A DNA stretch of 64,000 bases from Pseudoalteromonas sp. SMS1 (GCF_021530565.1 NZ_JAKGBI010000022.1:1-64000); one strand, 5' to 3'. Counted from the stretch's first letter, positions 9,678 through 19,182 are shown. The notes: a model not told the origin generated them from the letters alone. Numbers and translations: made by a program.

Positions 9678-11876
9678 TTACTCAGCGCTTAATATCCCAC
9701 GATTTTTTGTTTGCAGAGCACGCCTATTAAATAATGGGTGCAAAGGCATGCCCACATCGACGCCCTTGTAGTCACATACGCCATCAGGGAAGATCGTATT
9801 TAATTGAGTAATGTAATTGCTCATATCTACGGGATCATACATGCCTCGTTGTACTGCTTGTGCTATCGAAATTAAAGGACATTTAAACATTGCGCCATCC
9901 CAATTAGCACCCGCTTCAATTCTACTTGTACTAAACATTGGAAAACGAGTCTGGCATTTACCACTCGCTTTGCCATTCCAAGCACCATCGAATACATCCT
10001 CGCCTGTTGCGTATATAGTACCGTCACCATCGAAGCAACTATCTTGAAGTGAACTTGGTTTAGAGGAGGTAACCGTGTTTGACGCAGAATTATGCAAAGC
10101 CATGAGCCATTTGTCCATCATCTCAAATGCATGTTGGGTTGGGTTATGATCTTTATGTGCGACCCAAATGACATGGTTTTCACTGTGTCCATTGGCTGAC
10201 TCTATCCTTAAACGACTGTAAAAGGATGCAGACATATGGTGCATGTCTAGTTCGTTCTCAAGGTAGTGCCTTGCGTCAATGATTGGAATAGTCACTTGAC
10301 CGATGAAAACTTGGCCTGATTGATATGCTTTATTCATTGCCTGAACTGACCCAATGTGCCTTGGGGCAACTTGACCAATGGGCGTGGTGATATTGTGATT
10401 ACCCCACAGAGTTAGCCAAATTGGAATTTTATGGCCAAATGGTAGGGCAATACTTTCTTGTTGCATCTCGCCTTGAGGTTTCCAACTGCCTATGTTGGCA
10501 TTAATATCTAGAAATTCTTCAATCGATATTTGTTTATTTTTTAGTGCATTCAGACCATACTGCACACCTACGTTGTCCCATGTACTGAGTCCCTGATTAT
10601 TTTCATCTTTGCCAAAGATATGGGACATATCTTGCCAATAACTCCAATGCGTTGAGTCTACAACATGGTCAGAAAATAACTCTCTGATAAAGCCTTGCCG
10701 TGGATTGTTGATAAACGCAGATAGCCCAAAGTAACCATTGATACACTCACTATTTCCTTCTGGAAAGCGAGGGACAAACCCCGACATCAATTGATTGAGC
10801 GGTTGCAAAAACCCAGCTTTTTGAGGAAAACCATTGATTGCATTCATGCCTTCGATTAGCCTGCGACGATCCCAATTTCGCCATGCTTTTTTGTCGCTTG
10901 CTCTGAACGTGAAGTAATTGTTTAGTAAATCACAGTCTAGCGCGTAAGTCGTTTGTGTGATCATATCGGGGTAACTGTACAGGGGAATTAAACCATCGAG
11001 AATGCCCGTACTGTTTTGTGCGATGAGATATTGCGCCAGTCCACCTCCTGAACCCCCTACGCCAACGGTGTAAAGGGGGTTGCCATACAAGGCGACGAAC
11101 TGCTTTTTCACTCTTCTTGCGGTGTCTTCAGCTAACAGCATATTGTATGTATAACTGGTTTTATTGCCACTAGAGCTTATGACTGCATACCCATCAAGTA
11201 ATTGATTGGCCTGGCGAGTCATTACCCGGGTTGCTTTTTGCCTACCTTGGCGAAAACCAATCCCAGAGCCACCATTAAACTGATAAATGAGTCGCTTGTT
11301 CCATTGAGACTGGGCAAGTCTATCCCCAACTTCTTGCACATTGATTGGCATCACAATGGTATAAATAAAACGGTTAATGGTCCCTTGCTCAACTCTAAAT
11401 AATGGCAAATTTGTGGCTGAGTCGAGAGTGGGATTCTCAAGTTTGACTGCTTTGAATCCTTTTTCTTGTCGACTTAAAGTGTAATAGGCGATGGTCGTTT
11501 TTACTGAGCAGTCTTTACTATACCCGATGATATTCTCGTTGTTGTATACGGGCACCCCCAGGCCTTGATGGTTATCTACTTCTGGTTGACCTAACAAGGA
11601 ATCTCTGGACATACAATAAAACGGATATTGGTTTGGACCAGAATATAGACTTTGTGTTGGACCAATTGCGCCGACCTTTATTGGGAACTCAAAGTGATCC
11701 ACAGGCCTCTTCACTTTTGCAATGTGTGGCTCAACGTTGAGTAAGTAATTTTCTTGGGTTGGGGCTTTGTTTTTGACCGCGTACTTGCGGTCTTCATTGG
11801 GTAAGTCTATTTGCAGCCAGACTAGCCATATCAGCAGAGGAAGTAAGACCAAAATGATCAGTAACTTTTTCAGCAT
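9678..11876 (-). CDS. Membrane-anchored alpha/beta hydrolase-like protein, DUF6351-like
   Basis: 732 residues from ATG 11876, preferred over the GTG at 11882 because GAGG lies 5 bases before it. The N-terminus MLKKLLIILVLLPLLIWLVW is one membrane segment or uncleaved signal, so the body is probably periplasmic or secreted. The segment RLIYQFNGGSGIG and the nucleophile-elbow-like VGVGGSGGGLAQYLIAQ indicate an alpha/beta hydrolase fold with Ser in GGSGGG. C-terminal cysteines (LQDSCFDGDG, CQTRFPMF, KCPL, GVCDYKG) could form disulfides. From memory this architecture matches DUF6351, whose substrate is unknown to me; tannase or oligomer-hydrolase-like activity is only a guess. Followed by the GGCT-like gene on the same strand with an 81-base gap. 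Confidence 0.7.
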   Translation of the reverse strand: MLKKLLIILVLLPLLIWLVWLQIDLPNEDRKYAVKNKAPTQENYLLNVEPHIAKVKRPVDHFEFPIKVGAIGPTQSLYSGPNQYPFYCMSRDSLLGQPEVDNHQGLGVPVYNNENIIGYSKDCSVKTTIAYYTLSRQEKGFKAVKLENPTLDSATNLPLFRVEQGTINRFIYTIVMPINVQEVGDRLAQSQWNKRLIYQFNGGSGIGFRQGRQKATRVMTRQANQLLDGYAVISSSGNKTSYTYNMLLAEDTARRVKKQFVALYGNPLYTVGVGGSGGGLAQYLIAQNSTGILDGLIPLYSYPDMITQTTYALDCDLLNNYFTFRASDKKAWRNWDRRRLIEGMNAINGFPQKAGFLQPLNQLMSGFVPRFPEGNSECINGYFGLSAFINNPRQGFIRELFSDHVVDSTHWSYWQDMSHIFGKDENNQGLSTWDNVGVQYGLNALKNKQISIEEFLDINANIGSWKPQGEMQQESIALPFGHKIPIWLTLWGNHNITTPIGQVAPRHIGSVQAMNKAYQSGQVFIGQVTIPIIDARHYLENELDMHHMSASFYSRLRIESANGHSENHVIWVAHKDHNPTQHAFEMMDKWLMALHNSASNTVTSSKPSSLQDSCFDGDGTIYATGEDVFDGAWNGKASGKCQTRFPMFSTSRIEAGANWDGAMFKCPLISIAQAVQRGMYDPVDMSNYITQLNTIFPDGVCDYKGVDVGMPLHPLFNRRALQTKNRGILSAE

Positions 11877-12020
11877 ACACACCTCGATCTTCGATTGCTT
11901 TACTACAAGTTTAGAATTTCTGATCCGTGTGCGTTGTTATTTGTTTGTTATTTATAGTAAATCGATTTAGAACAAGCCCATTAAAAGGCACAAAATTAGC
12001 AAGTTAGAAAAGTGCATGGG

Positions 12021-12057
12021 GGATCGTTTGCAGCCGAATTGTGGAGACAAACGATCC
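12021..12057 (-). terminator. Hairpin downstream of the PepSY gene
   Basis: 10-bp inverted repeat GGATCGTTTG/CAAACGATCC with a 17-base loop, just downstream of the stop of the minus-strand gene at 12070. No U-tract, so terminator function is tentative. Confidence 0.5.
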
Positions 12058-12069
12058 ATTTAAGTAGGA

Positions 12070-13179
12070 TTATTTACGTCGTTTACTTCTTCTTCTTAGC
12101 CAAATATAACCGCCAGTACTAGCAAGAAGCACGGGCATAAAGCCAAAAAATGCCCAGATTATCTGCGAAGTATAGCCAGCGAAATTACCAAAATGGAGCT
12201 TTCTAAACGTGTCGATCAATACCGGAACAAACGCTTGATCTCGGATATCATAGGCGCCAATGAACCCACCGCTTTGGGCGTTAAATGACACGGTACTTGC
12301 GTAATCACTGATGAGCGGATTTTCCGTAGGTGTCTTGCCATACAGTGTGATTGGTTGATTCGGTTCACTGGGCATGAGTACATAAGTTGTCTCAAAGCCA
12401 GGTATGTGGTTCGCTGCTTGTGAGAACAGCCTGTCAAAATCAAGGTGTTTATTGTAGAGCTTTTGGGCCATCTGATGGTGTGCATGACCGTCTTGATGCT
12501 CTTGCCATTCGTGAACATAGATGGCGATATTATAGTATCCACCGGTGATCCCTAAAATGAGTAGGATCGGCGAGGCTAAGGTACCAGCCATTTTATGAAC
12601 GTCGCTGAACACAACTAATAATCTCGAATTCCAACGCAGCGTAAATACGCGGCGCCAAAAGTGACGATAGATGACAAGACCGGAGATACCCAGGAAGATC
12701 AAAATAAGGGCAAATAGACTGGTAAAGGCCGTGCCTAGATCCTTGTCTAATCCTTCGATATCATTTAACAATAAGGTGTAATGCAATTCTAGCAGCCAGT
12801 CAGTCAAATAATGGTTGAGCGCAACTGGTGGGCTGATGACCTCACCCGTAAAAGGGTTTAAGTGTGCTTTGAACCAATTGTCCGTGCCTTTTCGGATCAG
12901 ATAAATACGGTCAGCTTCTGTCATTGCTGAGGACGGCTGCCCAAGTATCTCCCAACTACCTAGCTCGTACTCGGGTAGCTGATTGTTAATCGCATCTATT
13001 AGCGCGTTTTCGCTCAATCTTGTATCACTAGGAATGACTTGCGTATAGGTAGGCATAAGTAACACATCTAGTTCTTTTTTAAATACTAATAGGCTGCCAG
13101 TCAGGCTAATAAGAATGAATGGGATAAGGCAGGTAAATCCAAGCCAGCCATGTAATTGATGCAGCTTCTTTTTAGACAT
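12070..13179 (-). CDS. PepSY-associated transmembrane protein (PiuB-like)
   Basis: 369 residues from ATG 13179 (an in-frame GTG lies at 13191; neither has a strong ribosome site). Four membrane helices in the PepSY_TM layout: KKKLHQLHGWLGFTCLIPF near residue 5-35 with a His-containing first helix, a pair around residues 145-215 (IFLGISGLVIYRHFWRR, LGITGGYYNIAIYVH) and a last one near 335-360 followed by a basic RRRSKRRK tail. The periplasmic loop has PepSY-like sequence with LHYTLLL and HKMAG. Such proteins sit beside siderophore receptors and are thought to help reduce or import ferric siderophores at the inner membrane. A Fur-like box upstream and the receptor at 14245-16719 support an iron role. 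Confidence 0.85.
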   Translation of the reverse strand: MSKKKLHQLHGWLGFTCLIPFILISLTGSLLVFKKELDVLLMPTYTQVIPSDTRLSENALIDAINNQLPEYELGSWEILGQPSSAMTEADRIYLIRKGTDNWFKAHLNPFTGEVISPPVALNHYLTDWLLELHYTLLLNDIEGLDKDLGTAFTSLFALILIFLGISGLVIYRHFWRRVFTLRWNSRLLVVFSDVHKMAGTLASPILLILGITGGYYNIAIYVHEWQEHQDGHAHHQMAQKLYNKHLDFDRLFSQAANHIPGFETTYVLMPSEPNQPITLYGKTPTENPLISDYASTVSFNAQSGGFIGAYDIRDQAFVPVLIDTFRKLHFGNFAGYTSQIIWAFFGFMPVLLASTGGYIWLRRRSKRRK

Positions 13180-13265
13180 AGTTAGGGTCACTTAGCGGTT
13201 AAATTGTGCAGTTTATTGAAATTCGCTAGCGTCAATTTTGCTAGGTATTTTTATAGTATTATTAT

Positions 13266-13290
13266 GATAATAAAAATGAAAATAGATATC
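13266..13290. promoter_or_regulatory. Candidate Fur box upstream of the PepSY gene
   Basis: AT-rich GATAAT-AAAAAT-GAAAAT run followed by AGATATC, resembling repeated NATWAT hexamers of Fur sites. It lies about 90 bases upstream of the PepSY gene start. The match is imperfect. Confidence 0.4.
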
Positions 13291-13367
13291 AATTGCGCTT
13301 TGGTGGTGGCTTGTCAATTGCAAAATTGGCATTGCTGTAGGTATCTGATTGAGCTATTTAAAGCAGG

Positions 13368-13994
13368 TCATAACTCGAAATCTAGCTGACTAAATTGCTG
13401 CTCAACTATCGCTCGGTGGTCTGATTTTTCTTTGATAAAAGTACCTGCGAGCATTTCCTCGCGTTGTAAATCTAGTTTGCTTATTTGCTCGTCTATCAAC
13501 TCTTTCAACTTCTCTTTGTCTGAAGTTTGTAATGCGCGCGTGTTATTTACATCTTGTGCAGTGAGGTTTAACATCTCAATTCGTACGCCTGCTTCCTTGT
13601 ACTCTAAAAAGTCAATGCCAAGACTGCCAAACAACAAGGCTTCATTTATTTCATGCGGTTCTATTTCAACTTCAATTGGCATGTCCATTATTTCAATTAC
13701 CGTTTCTCTGAAAAGCTGCAACGCTTGATTTCGCATGTCTGCCGTTGTGTCGACTCGCCCTCGTGCGGCTGTCTGCGCGTGATGGTAATACTCCTTAGCT
13801 TGCTGGGAGATTTCGGCATCATTCGTATTGAGTGAGATGGGCATCTCCAAATTGGGATCTAACATTGCGGGTTTGGCTGTCAATGCACTGTGTAATTCTT
13901 GTGAAAAGGCAGCTTGGTTATCAATACTGTTTTGGGTGTCTAAGTGTCGAGTATGGTCAAACTTTGAGAGGAGGTTACTTGTGATTATGCTCAT
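13368..13994 (-). CDS. Cytoplasmic protein of unknown function
   Basis: 208 residues, no signal peptide or membrane helix, strongly acidic and predicted helical throughout (runs such as DKEKLKELIDEQISKLDLQREEM near the C-terminus: LKELIDEQISKLDLQ). AAGGACG lies 7 bases before ATG 13994, supporting the start. It sits alone between two iron-related genes on the same strand but has its own spacing of about 190 and 250 bases on either side, so a link to iron uptake is not shown. I do not recognise a family; the N-terminal ~70 residues are polar and look flexible. Confidence 0.65.
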   Translation of the reverse strand: MSIITSNLLSKFDHTRHLDTQNSIDNQAAFSQELHSALTAKPAMLDPNLEMPISLNTNDAEISQQAKEYYHHAQTAARGRVDTTADMRNQALQLFRETVIEIMDMPIEVEIEPHEINEALLFGSLGIDFLEYKEAGVRIEMLNLTAQDVNNTRALQTSDKEKLKELIDEQISKLDLQREEMLAGTFIKEKSDHRAIVEQQFSQLDFEL

Positions 13995-14207
13995 TAATAC
14001 GTCCTTTTTTCGTCAAGCGCATTCTGCCGGGTATTAAAACTTACCGATCCAAACTAGGGTCACAATATCAAGCAAGAAGTAAACCAATGAGCGATAAAAA
14101 ATAGTTATATCAATTGGGTGGTGAATTTAGTTGCGAAGGATAGGGCGGTGGGAAAGTGTAAAATTTAAAAATCGGCATGCGCTGAGGTTGTGTGCTTTGC
14201 CGAAGGT

Positions 14208-14233
14208 AAAAAAGGCGACATTTTGCCGCCTTT
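14208..14233 (-). terminator. Rho-independent terminator of the TonB receptor gene
   Basis: On the minus strand the stem AAAGGCG/CGCCTTT with a 9-base loop is followed by a T-run, 12 bases after the receptor stop codon. Confidence 0.85.
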
Positions 14234-14244
14234 ATATGTGTACT

Positions 14245-16719
14245 TTAGAACTGGTAGTTGAATGTGAGTTTAAAGTTACGCTCGTTACCAGGTAAGCCAC
14301 CTAAGAATAGGGCTTTGCTGTAGTAAGTGTCATCTGTTAAGTTTTCAACGTTGAACTGCACATGGTAAGCGTCAAAATGGTATGCCGCCGCCATGTCCCA
14401 GCGTGTGTAGCTATCTACTTTCGCGGTCGGTAAGCCAAAAGATGGATGATTCACAGTACGCTCACCAACATAGTTAACGCCTAAGCTAATTTCAAAGTCG
14501 CCAGCAGTGAATTGAGGTACCGTGTAGCTCAACCAAGTGCTTGCCATTTTTTCTGGAATGCCTTTCTTCGCAGCTTCGCGCTGAGCAGGATCTGACTGTT
14601 CATGTCGGATAGAGACGGCATCTTGATACGTCGCGTTGACGTTTAACTTCCACGCCTCTGCAAGCGCAAGGTTTAAGTCAAGCTCTACACCTTTCGTTGT
14701 TTCATTGTTGTCGTACTTGTACTGAGGAATACCTGCATTAAACTCAGGACCTTTTTGGTCATCATACTCTGGGTTGCTATATCTCAGGTTAGTACGTTTC
14801 GTTTCGAATACAACGATAGAACCAAGCAAGTCTTCATCAAAGGCAGTAAAGCGAATACCTAAGTCTAAAGTTTCAGATTCTGAATCTGGTGGACTAGTTT
14901 CACTGACAGAGCTCAGTATGCCAAATGCTGTGCGACCTTTGCCCACGTTCACAAATGCTGATAACTCAGGCATAATTTGGTAGTTAATGCCAAATGTGAA
15001 GGTAGTTCCTGCATCATCAGTATCACTTTCTGGTTTGATCTCTGTCGCACGGTTTGTGCCTAAGTGCTGATATGTTTGCTCAATGCTTGTGTAAGCAAAA
15101 CCAGCTCTCATCGTCAGTGCATCAGTCAGATAAAGAACTTCTTGCATGCTAATACCGTAAGCTTGCACAGACTTTTTGTAGTTACTTCTTACGATTGGAT
15201 CGTAGTCCATGAAGTCACCGGTTCCCCAGTTCGGGTTGCGAATGTCCAAGATATATGGCAGGTGGTTTACAGTAAGCAACTCATTTTCGTCATACGCGTC
15301 GGCATCGTACGCGGACCATTGCTTAAATGCCATACTGCGGTTTTCAAAGTTCGCACTGATTAAATGCTCACCACTGATATCACCATAACTCCAACCGAGT
15401 TGTAGGTCTGCGAAATATTGCCATGTTTTTTCGTCAGAGATGGCGCGGCGGTACTCTTGACGGCGTGCTGCAAATGGATGTAATTCACCATCCTCTGTCA
15501 CAAGTGGACCACGCGGGTCCGCATTAATAATCGAACCATGAGTTCTGTCAGAGCGGTCCCAGTACACATAGTTATATGCACCCGTTTGACGGACTAAATC
15601 AGATTCATACTTACGCCATAATACCTGCTGAGTCAGTGTTGAATCCTCATTTAGGTGCCAATCGTGACGCAGTTTGAAGCGCAATTCTTTGCCTTCATTT
15701 GGCGTAGACAGCGGTGATACCAAGCTTGTGTCACCCAGATCATAGGGTCTTAGTCCATCAGTTGTAGAAATAGACTGAGCGAGTTGCTCGCGCTGTGCTT
15801 CCGTGAGTTGAATACCGAGGTATTTTTTATTGCCATTTTCATCGATGACGAATTTAGGATCATTCGGCACATCTTTACCTGTCAAGGCTCGAGGGTCACC
15901 GTCAATACTATCCCAATTGACGATACGCACGGGATCGCCTATGGAGTCAACTTGGACTGCATCGTCTATATAAGCTGAAGAAAATAGTAACGTGTGATCG
16001 TTCGAAGGGACGAATTTTAAACTCGCATATACTTCGTCTCTGTCTTGCTTAAGATCACGGTAACCATCGCTACGTTCATGGTTTAAGATCACGCGGTATG
16101 CCAAATCATCTGTGATCGCATTTGTTGCATCAAACATGATGCCATATGTATTCCACTGACCTATTTTTGTGCTAACTTCATAAGCCTCTTCAAACTGTGG
16201 CTTTTTCTCAATTAGGTTAACTACACCGCCAGCTGCACCAATGCCATACAGCCCTGTCGCAGGGCCTTTTAGCACTTCCATGCTCTCAATATTGGTCATC
16301 GAGCGAGTTGGGTTGTAATTATTGCCCAAGCTTGCACCACCGTACATACCGTCGTATGTGTAATTTACACCAAGGCCACGGATTGCAAGGTTGTCACCAA
16401 TACCATAGTTGTTACCAGCTTGGCTAAATCCACTCACGTTACGGATAGCGTCTTGCAGTGTATTCGCCGTTTGTGATTTAAGTAGTTCTTCATCAACAAC
16501 GACGACAGCAGCAGGTGTTTGCATTAGTGCCATGTTTGACTTGGTCGCTGTACCTGACTCTAAAATTAAGGCATTGTGTTTGTTATAAACGCTGATGCGT
16601 TCGATATCAGCTTCAGCTTTATCAGCTGCGTGGGCTGTTGCTACAACGCCACCAAGCAAAGCAACTTTTACCGCAGTTGCAACGACACTTTTTGATTTTA
16701 GTGAACGAGAGAATTGCAT
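14245..16719 (-). CDS. TonB-dependent siderophore receptor
   Basis: 824 residues from ATG 16719, chosen because GGAG lies 7 bases upstream; longer in-frame starts (ATG 16731, TTG 16740) lack a site. Signal peptide MQFSRSLKSK...AHA, cleaved before ADKAEADIERISVY (TonB-box region). Plug domain about residues 55-170: TPAAVVVVDEELL, DAIRNVSGFSQAG, LAIRGLG, MEVLKGPATGLYGIGAAGGVVN. The rest is a 22-strand barrel ending NLTDDTYY...FKLTFNYQF with C-terminal Phe. The IERISVY and NVSGF motifs fit the ferric-siderophore (FhuE/FpvA-like) branch. It imports iron chelates across the outer membrane using TonB energy. A Fur-like box lies 68 bases upstream and a terminator follows. The ligand cannot be deduced. 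Confidence 0.93.
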   Translation of the reverse strand: MQFSRSLKSKSVVATAVKVALLGGVVATAHAADKAEADIERISVYNKHNALILESGTATKSNMALMQTPAAVVVVDEELLKSQTANTLQDAIRNVSGFSQAGNNYGIGDNLAIRGLGVNYTYDGMYGGASLGNNYNPTRSMTNIESMEVLKGPATGLYGIGAAGGVVNLIEKKPQFEEAYEVSTKIGQWNTYGIMFDATNAITDDLAYRVILNHERSDGYRDLKQDRDEVYASLKFVPSNDHTLLFSSAYIDDAVQVDSIGDPVRIVNWDSIDGDPRALTGKDVPNDPKFVIDENGNKKYLGIQLTEAQREQLAQSISTTDGLRPYDLGDTSLVSPLSTPNEGKELRFKLRHDWHLNEDSTLTQQVLWRKYESDLVRQTGAYNYVYWDRSDRTHGSIINADPRGPLVTEDGELHPFAARRQEYRRAISDEKTWQYFADLQLGWSYGDISGEHLISANFENRSMAFKQWSAYDADAYDENELLTVNHLPYILDIRNPNWGTGDFMDYDPIVRSNYKKSVQAYGISMQEVLYLTDALTMRAGFAYTSIEQTYQHLGTNRATEIKPESDTDDAGTTFTFGINYQIMPELSAFVNVGKGRTAFGILSSVSETSPPDSESETLDLGIRFTAFDEDLLGSIVVFETKRTNLRYSNPEYDDQKGPEFNAGIPQYKYDNNETTKGVELDLNLALAEAWKLNVNATYQDAVSIRHEQSDPAQREAAKKGIPEKMASTWLSYTVPQFTAGDFEISLGVNYVGERTVNHPSFGLPTAKVDSYTRWDMAAAYHFDAYHVQFNVENLTDDTYYSKALFLGGLPGNERNFKLTFNYQF

Positions 16720-16786
16720 ATTACACTCCATACTACGCAATATGATTGTTTATTCGCAGAGAGCGCGCATACTAACAGTGATGATA

Positions 16787-16805
16787 AATGATAACAACTC
16801 TCATT
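16787..16805. promoter_or_regulatory. Fur-like box of the TonB receptor gene
   Basis: 19-bp interrupted palindrome AATGATAACAACTCTCATT, with AATGA/TCATT ends and an adjoining GATAAATGATAAC repeat, 68 bases upstream of the receptor start. It matches the 7-1-7 style Fur site (consensus GATAATGATAATCATTATC) and predicts repression under iron sufficiency. Confidence 0.7.
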
Positions 16806-16986
16806 TGCGTTTAATAAAGGTTGCCAAAGTTAAAGTTTGTTATCAGCTTTGCTTGATGTAGTTGTAGTGTGTTTGGTTGGTGAGCTTTTGTTTCTACACT
16901 TGAATTTTAAGTTGAATAAATAATTTAAAATGTAATAAATGTTTATTCAATTAAAGAGTGTGCTACTGGTCGTATAAGCTTGAAGT

Positions 16987-17688
16987 TTAAGTGTTTTCAT
17001 TATGACAGGCGGCGGCCTTAACAAGTTCAATATAATGCGCTAGATTTTTTTCTGTGCCATGTTCGAAGTGAGAGTCGAGTGCTGTCAAAGACACAACTCT
17101 GTCTAGTCTAAATTCCCTGTAGGCACTTCTAAGGAGACAAAACGCAATCACTGTCCATTTTCCACCCCAGTAAACGAGTCCCAATGGCTCAATGGTTCTT
17201 TCACTGATCTCTTGTTTTGCATCCTGATAAGTCATTAAAAGGTGGTTTTTAGCTTCGATGGCTTCTCGCAAAGCTTTGTTGTGCGCTTGGCAGGTTTCGT
17301 CATGGCTAAAGCCCAGCGCATAGTATGGAAGAGAGTCATTGAGTTGTTTTAATCTTGTGGGCAACACAGCTTCTATTTTAGCGATGGCTGATTGTGCATG
17401 CTTGGCTTGCTCTGGGTCTGTCCATGCTTCGAGCATACGGCTGCCAATCAACAAAGCCTGTAGCTCTTGTGAGGAGAACATCATTGGCGGCAAATCACAA
17501 TCACTGATCAGGTAACCAATACCAGCTTCTCCTTCTACGGGGACGCCCGAGGTCTGCAGGTTTTGAATATCGCGGTAGATTGTACGCTCAGACACATTTA
17601 ATCTTTCGGCGAGCTGTTTGGCTGTGACGGCGACTTTGCGTCCTTTTAGCAAATTTACAAGCTGAAACAAGCGCTCTGATTTATGCAC
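16987..17688 (-). CDS. YafY-family transcriptional regulator (HTH + WYL domain)
   Basis: 233 residues. N-terminal HTH_11: ERLFQLVNLLKGRKVAVTAKQLAERLNVSERTIYRDIQNLQ (recognition helix about residues 33-48). WYL-type ligand-sensing region about residues 125-220, including ITEPLGLVYWGGKWTVIAFC read as RTIEPLGLVYWGGKW and the Arg-rich REFRLDRV motif. GTG start at 17688 has AGAGG 6 bases upstream. It lies 17 bases after the ABM-domain gene and on the same strand, so the two are very likely one operon and the regulator probably controls it. The inducer is unknown. Confidence 0.88.
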   Translation of the reverse strand: MHKSERLFQLVNLLKGRKVAVTAKQLAERLNVSERTIYRDIQNLQTSGVPVEGEAGIGYLISDCDLPPMMFSSQELQALLIGSRMLEAWTDPEQAKHAQSAIAKIEAVLPTRLKQLNDSLPYYALGFSHDETCQAHNKALREAIEAKNHLLMTYQDAKQEISERTIEPLGLVYWGGKWTVIAFCLLRSAYREFRLDRVVSLTALDSHFEHGTEKNLAHYIELVKAAACHNENT

Positions 17689-17705
17689 AATCTACCTCTT
17701 CTTAA

Positions 17706-18020
17706 TTAAGCATCGCAGCTTTTGGTTAATACTGAATGGTGGCTGATCCCAACAGACGCTTTATTTACTAACGCACAGAAAGCTTGACACACTTCAACTT
17801 CTTCAAATGCGCTCTGCATCTTCTTATTATCCTCTAATGTCTCCCAATAGCTGATGTCAACGAATGTATCAGTATCTGCTTGATGCGCCAATGAACGATA
17901 TAAAAAACCAGGTTGTTTGGCTACAAATGCTTCAAATTCGGCACTTTTCTCTAACATCTGCGCGTGAGATACACCTTCGTTTAATTTAAAGGTGACGATT
18001 TCGATTATATTTTGTTTCAT
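17706..18020 (-). CDS. ABM-domain (antibiotic biosynthesis monooxygenase-like) protein
   Basis: 104 residues from ATG 18020, where AAGGAG lies 8 bases upstream; the longer frame to 18071 has no site. Compact ferredoxin-like dimeric alpha+beta fold: MKQNIIEIVTFKLNEGV, then FEAFVAKQPGFLYRSLA and DTFVDISYWETLEDN, the strands and conserved Trp of the ABM superfamily. Members range from quinol monooxygenases and heme degraders to small-molecule sensors, so the reaction is unclear. Forms an operon with the downstream WYL regulator. Confidence 0.75.
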   Translation of the reverse strand: MKQNIIEIVTFKLNEGVSHAQMLEKSAEFEAFVAKQPGFLYRSLAHQADTDTFVDISYWETLEDNKKMQSAFEEVEVCQAFCALVNKASVGISHHSVLTKSCDA

Positions 18021-18300
18021 TATTGAGCTCCTTGTGTTTGGAAGTTGTATTAAAGCAAATGATCTTGTCAAGGAGTGTCAGGAGTCGATTCTGAGTGCGT
18101 TGATTTATTGTTTGGTTAACGATTTAGAACAGATAGATAGCGCAGTCTCTTAAATAAAATGCGCCTCGATGTAAAAGAGGGCTTTAAAAATGGCTGATTA
18201 TGCTAGTTAATTTGCTTTGTTTCTTGTAGATTGATAAGGGTCAGACCCTGTAATAGTCTGATTAAATTAAAATTATTAATAAAAAAGTAGGAAAGAAACA

Positions 18301-18774
18301 ATGGTTAGATCATTTGTCATCGTCATCAGCTTAATTGTTTTTTCACTGACGGCATGGTGCGCAAACGCGCACAAATTTACAACACCTAAAAGTGCGATAC
18401 AGTCTTATATTAGCGGGGTCTCAGAAGGTGTCGGTAAAAACGTTGAAATGGCATTTCAAAAATCTGCGACAATTCAGTTCTATGATAGCAAAGGAAAATT
18501 TAATAGTTTTCAACGAGATGAATTTATCAAACTAATCGATACTGGGAAAAAATGGAATGTGGAGGTTGAGATTACCCACCTTTCAATGACTAAACATGCT
18601 GCTAATGCGACGGTTGAGTTTATCTGGGGTAAAAATAGTGAGCATGGGTTTGTAGACTATTTAAATTTAATGTTTGATGGTGAAAAATGGCAGATAACGA
18701 ATAAGGTCGCCCAATATGTATCCAGAAACAGCGACGCGCAAGTTGAAAAAGCGCCAGTGGATATTAAACGATGA
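18301..18774 (+). CDS. Secreted NTF2-like (lumazine-binding/SnoaL type) protein
   Basis: 157 residues with cleavable signal peptide (hydrophobic FVIVISLIVFSLTAWC, cleavage after ANA before HKFTTP). The mature 134 residues have the cone-shaped NTF2 pattern: an opening helix (TPKSAIQSYISGVSEG), ATIQFYDSKGKFNSFQRDEF and the closing strands DYLNLMFDGEKWQITNKV typical of lumazine-binding-like SnoaL proteins. AGGAAAG lies just upstream of the ATG. No catalytic residues can be assigned; probably a periplasmic ligand-binding protein or enzyme. Single gene with its own upstream region. Confidence 0.7.
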   Translation: MVRSFVIVISLIVFSLTAWCANAHKFTTPKSAIQSYISGVSEGVGKNVEMAFQKSATIQFYDSKGKFNSFQRDEFIKLIDTGKKWNVEVEITHLSMTKHAANATVEFIWGKNSEHGFVDYLNLMFDGEKWQITNKVAQYVSRNSDAQVEKAPVDIKR

Positions 18775-19182
18775 ATATATCCGATGCCAATAACGCTTAG
18801 GCTAGTGCTGGTTTTGGGTACTTGCCAGCCTTTGCTAAATGCGTATGCGTTAGATTAATGGCGTTCTCTGTACCTATTATAGCTGCGAAGCTTATTGACT
18901 TATTTATGGATGTAGGGTGTTATTGTGTATTGGCAGGTTTTAAAGGCTGACCAATATGTCGGATTTGCACTGAAAATAGTATGGCGAAGTGCATGAAAGG
19001 GGGGCTATTCAATTAATTCCAAAAATAAGAATGTGCGCAGCAAAATCTATTGTGGTCATTTTTAAGCCTTGAAAAGTTGCTACCCAGTAAATAAAAAATA
19101 ATAGGCGAGAAAAACTCGCTAATGTAATACGTAGTATAGGTAACTAATACTCGCTTCAGTAGAAGCGCGGTGAGTATGATTG
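18775..19182 (+). other. Gene-free stretch with an attC-like imperfect palindrome
   Basis: About 400 bases without a convincing gene. At about 18791-18854 there is an imperfect fold: TAACGC near the left end pairs with GCGTTA near the right, and GCTGG with CCAGC inside, ending in GCGTTAGAT, which fits the GTTRRRY right core of an integron attC. The left core fits poorly and there is no second site, so it may only be a transcription terminator for the NTF2-like gene. Confidence 0.35.

Noticed and set aside
13204..13389. 61-codon frame upstream of the PepSY gene
   Set aside because: It covers the promoter and Fur-like region and has no coding signals.
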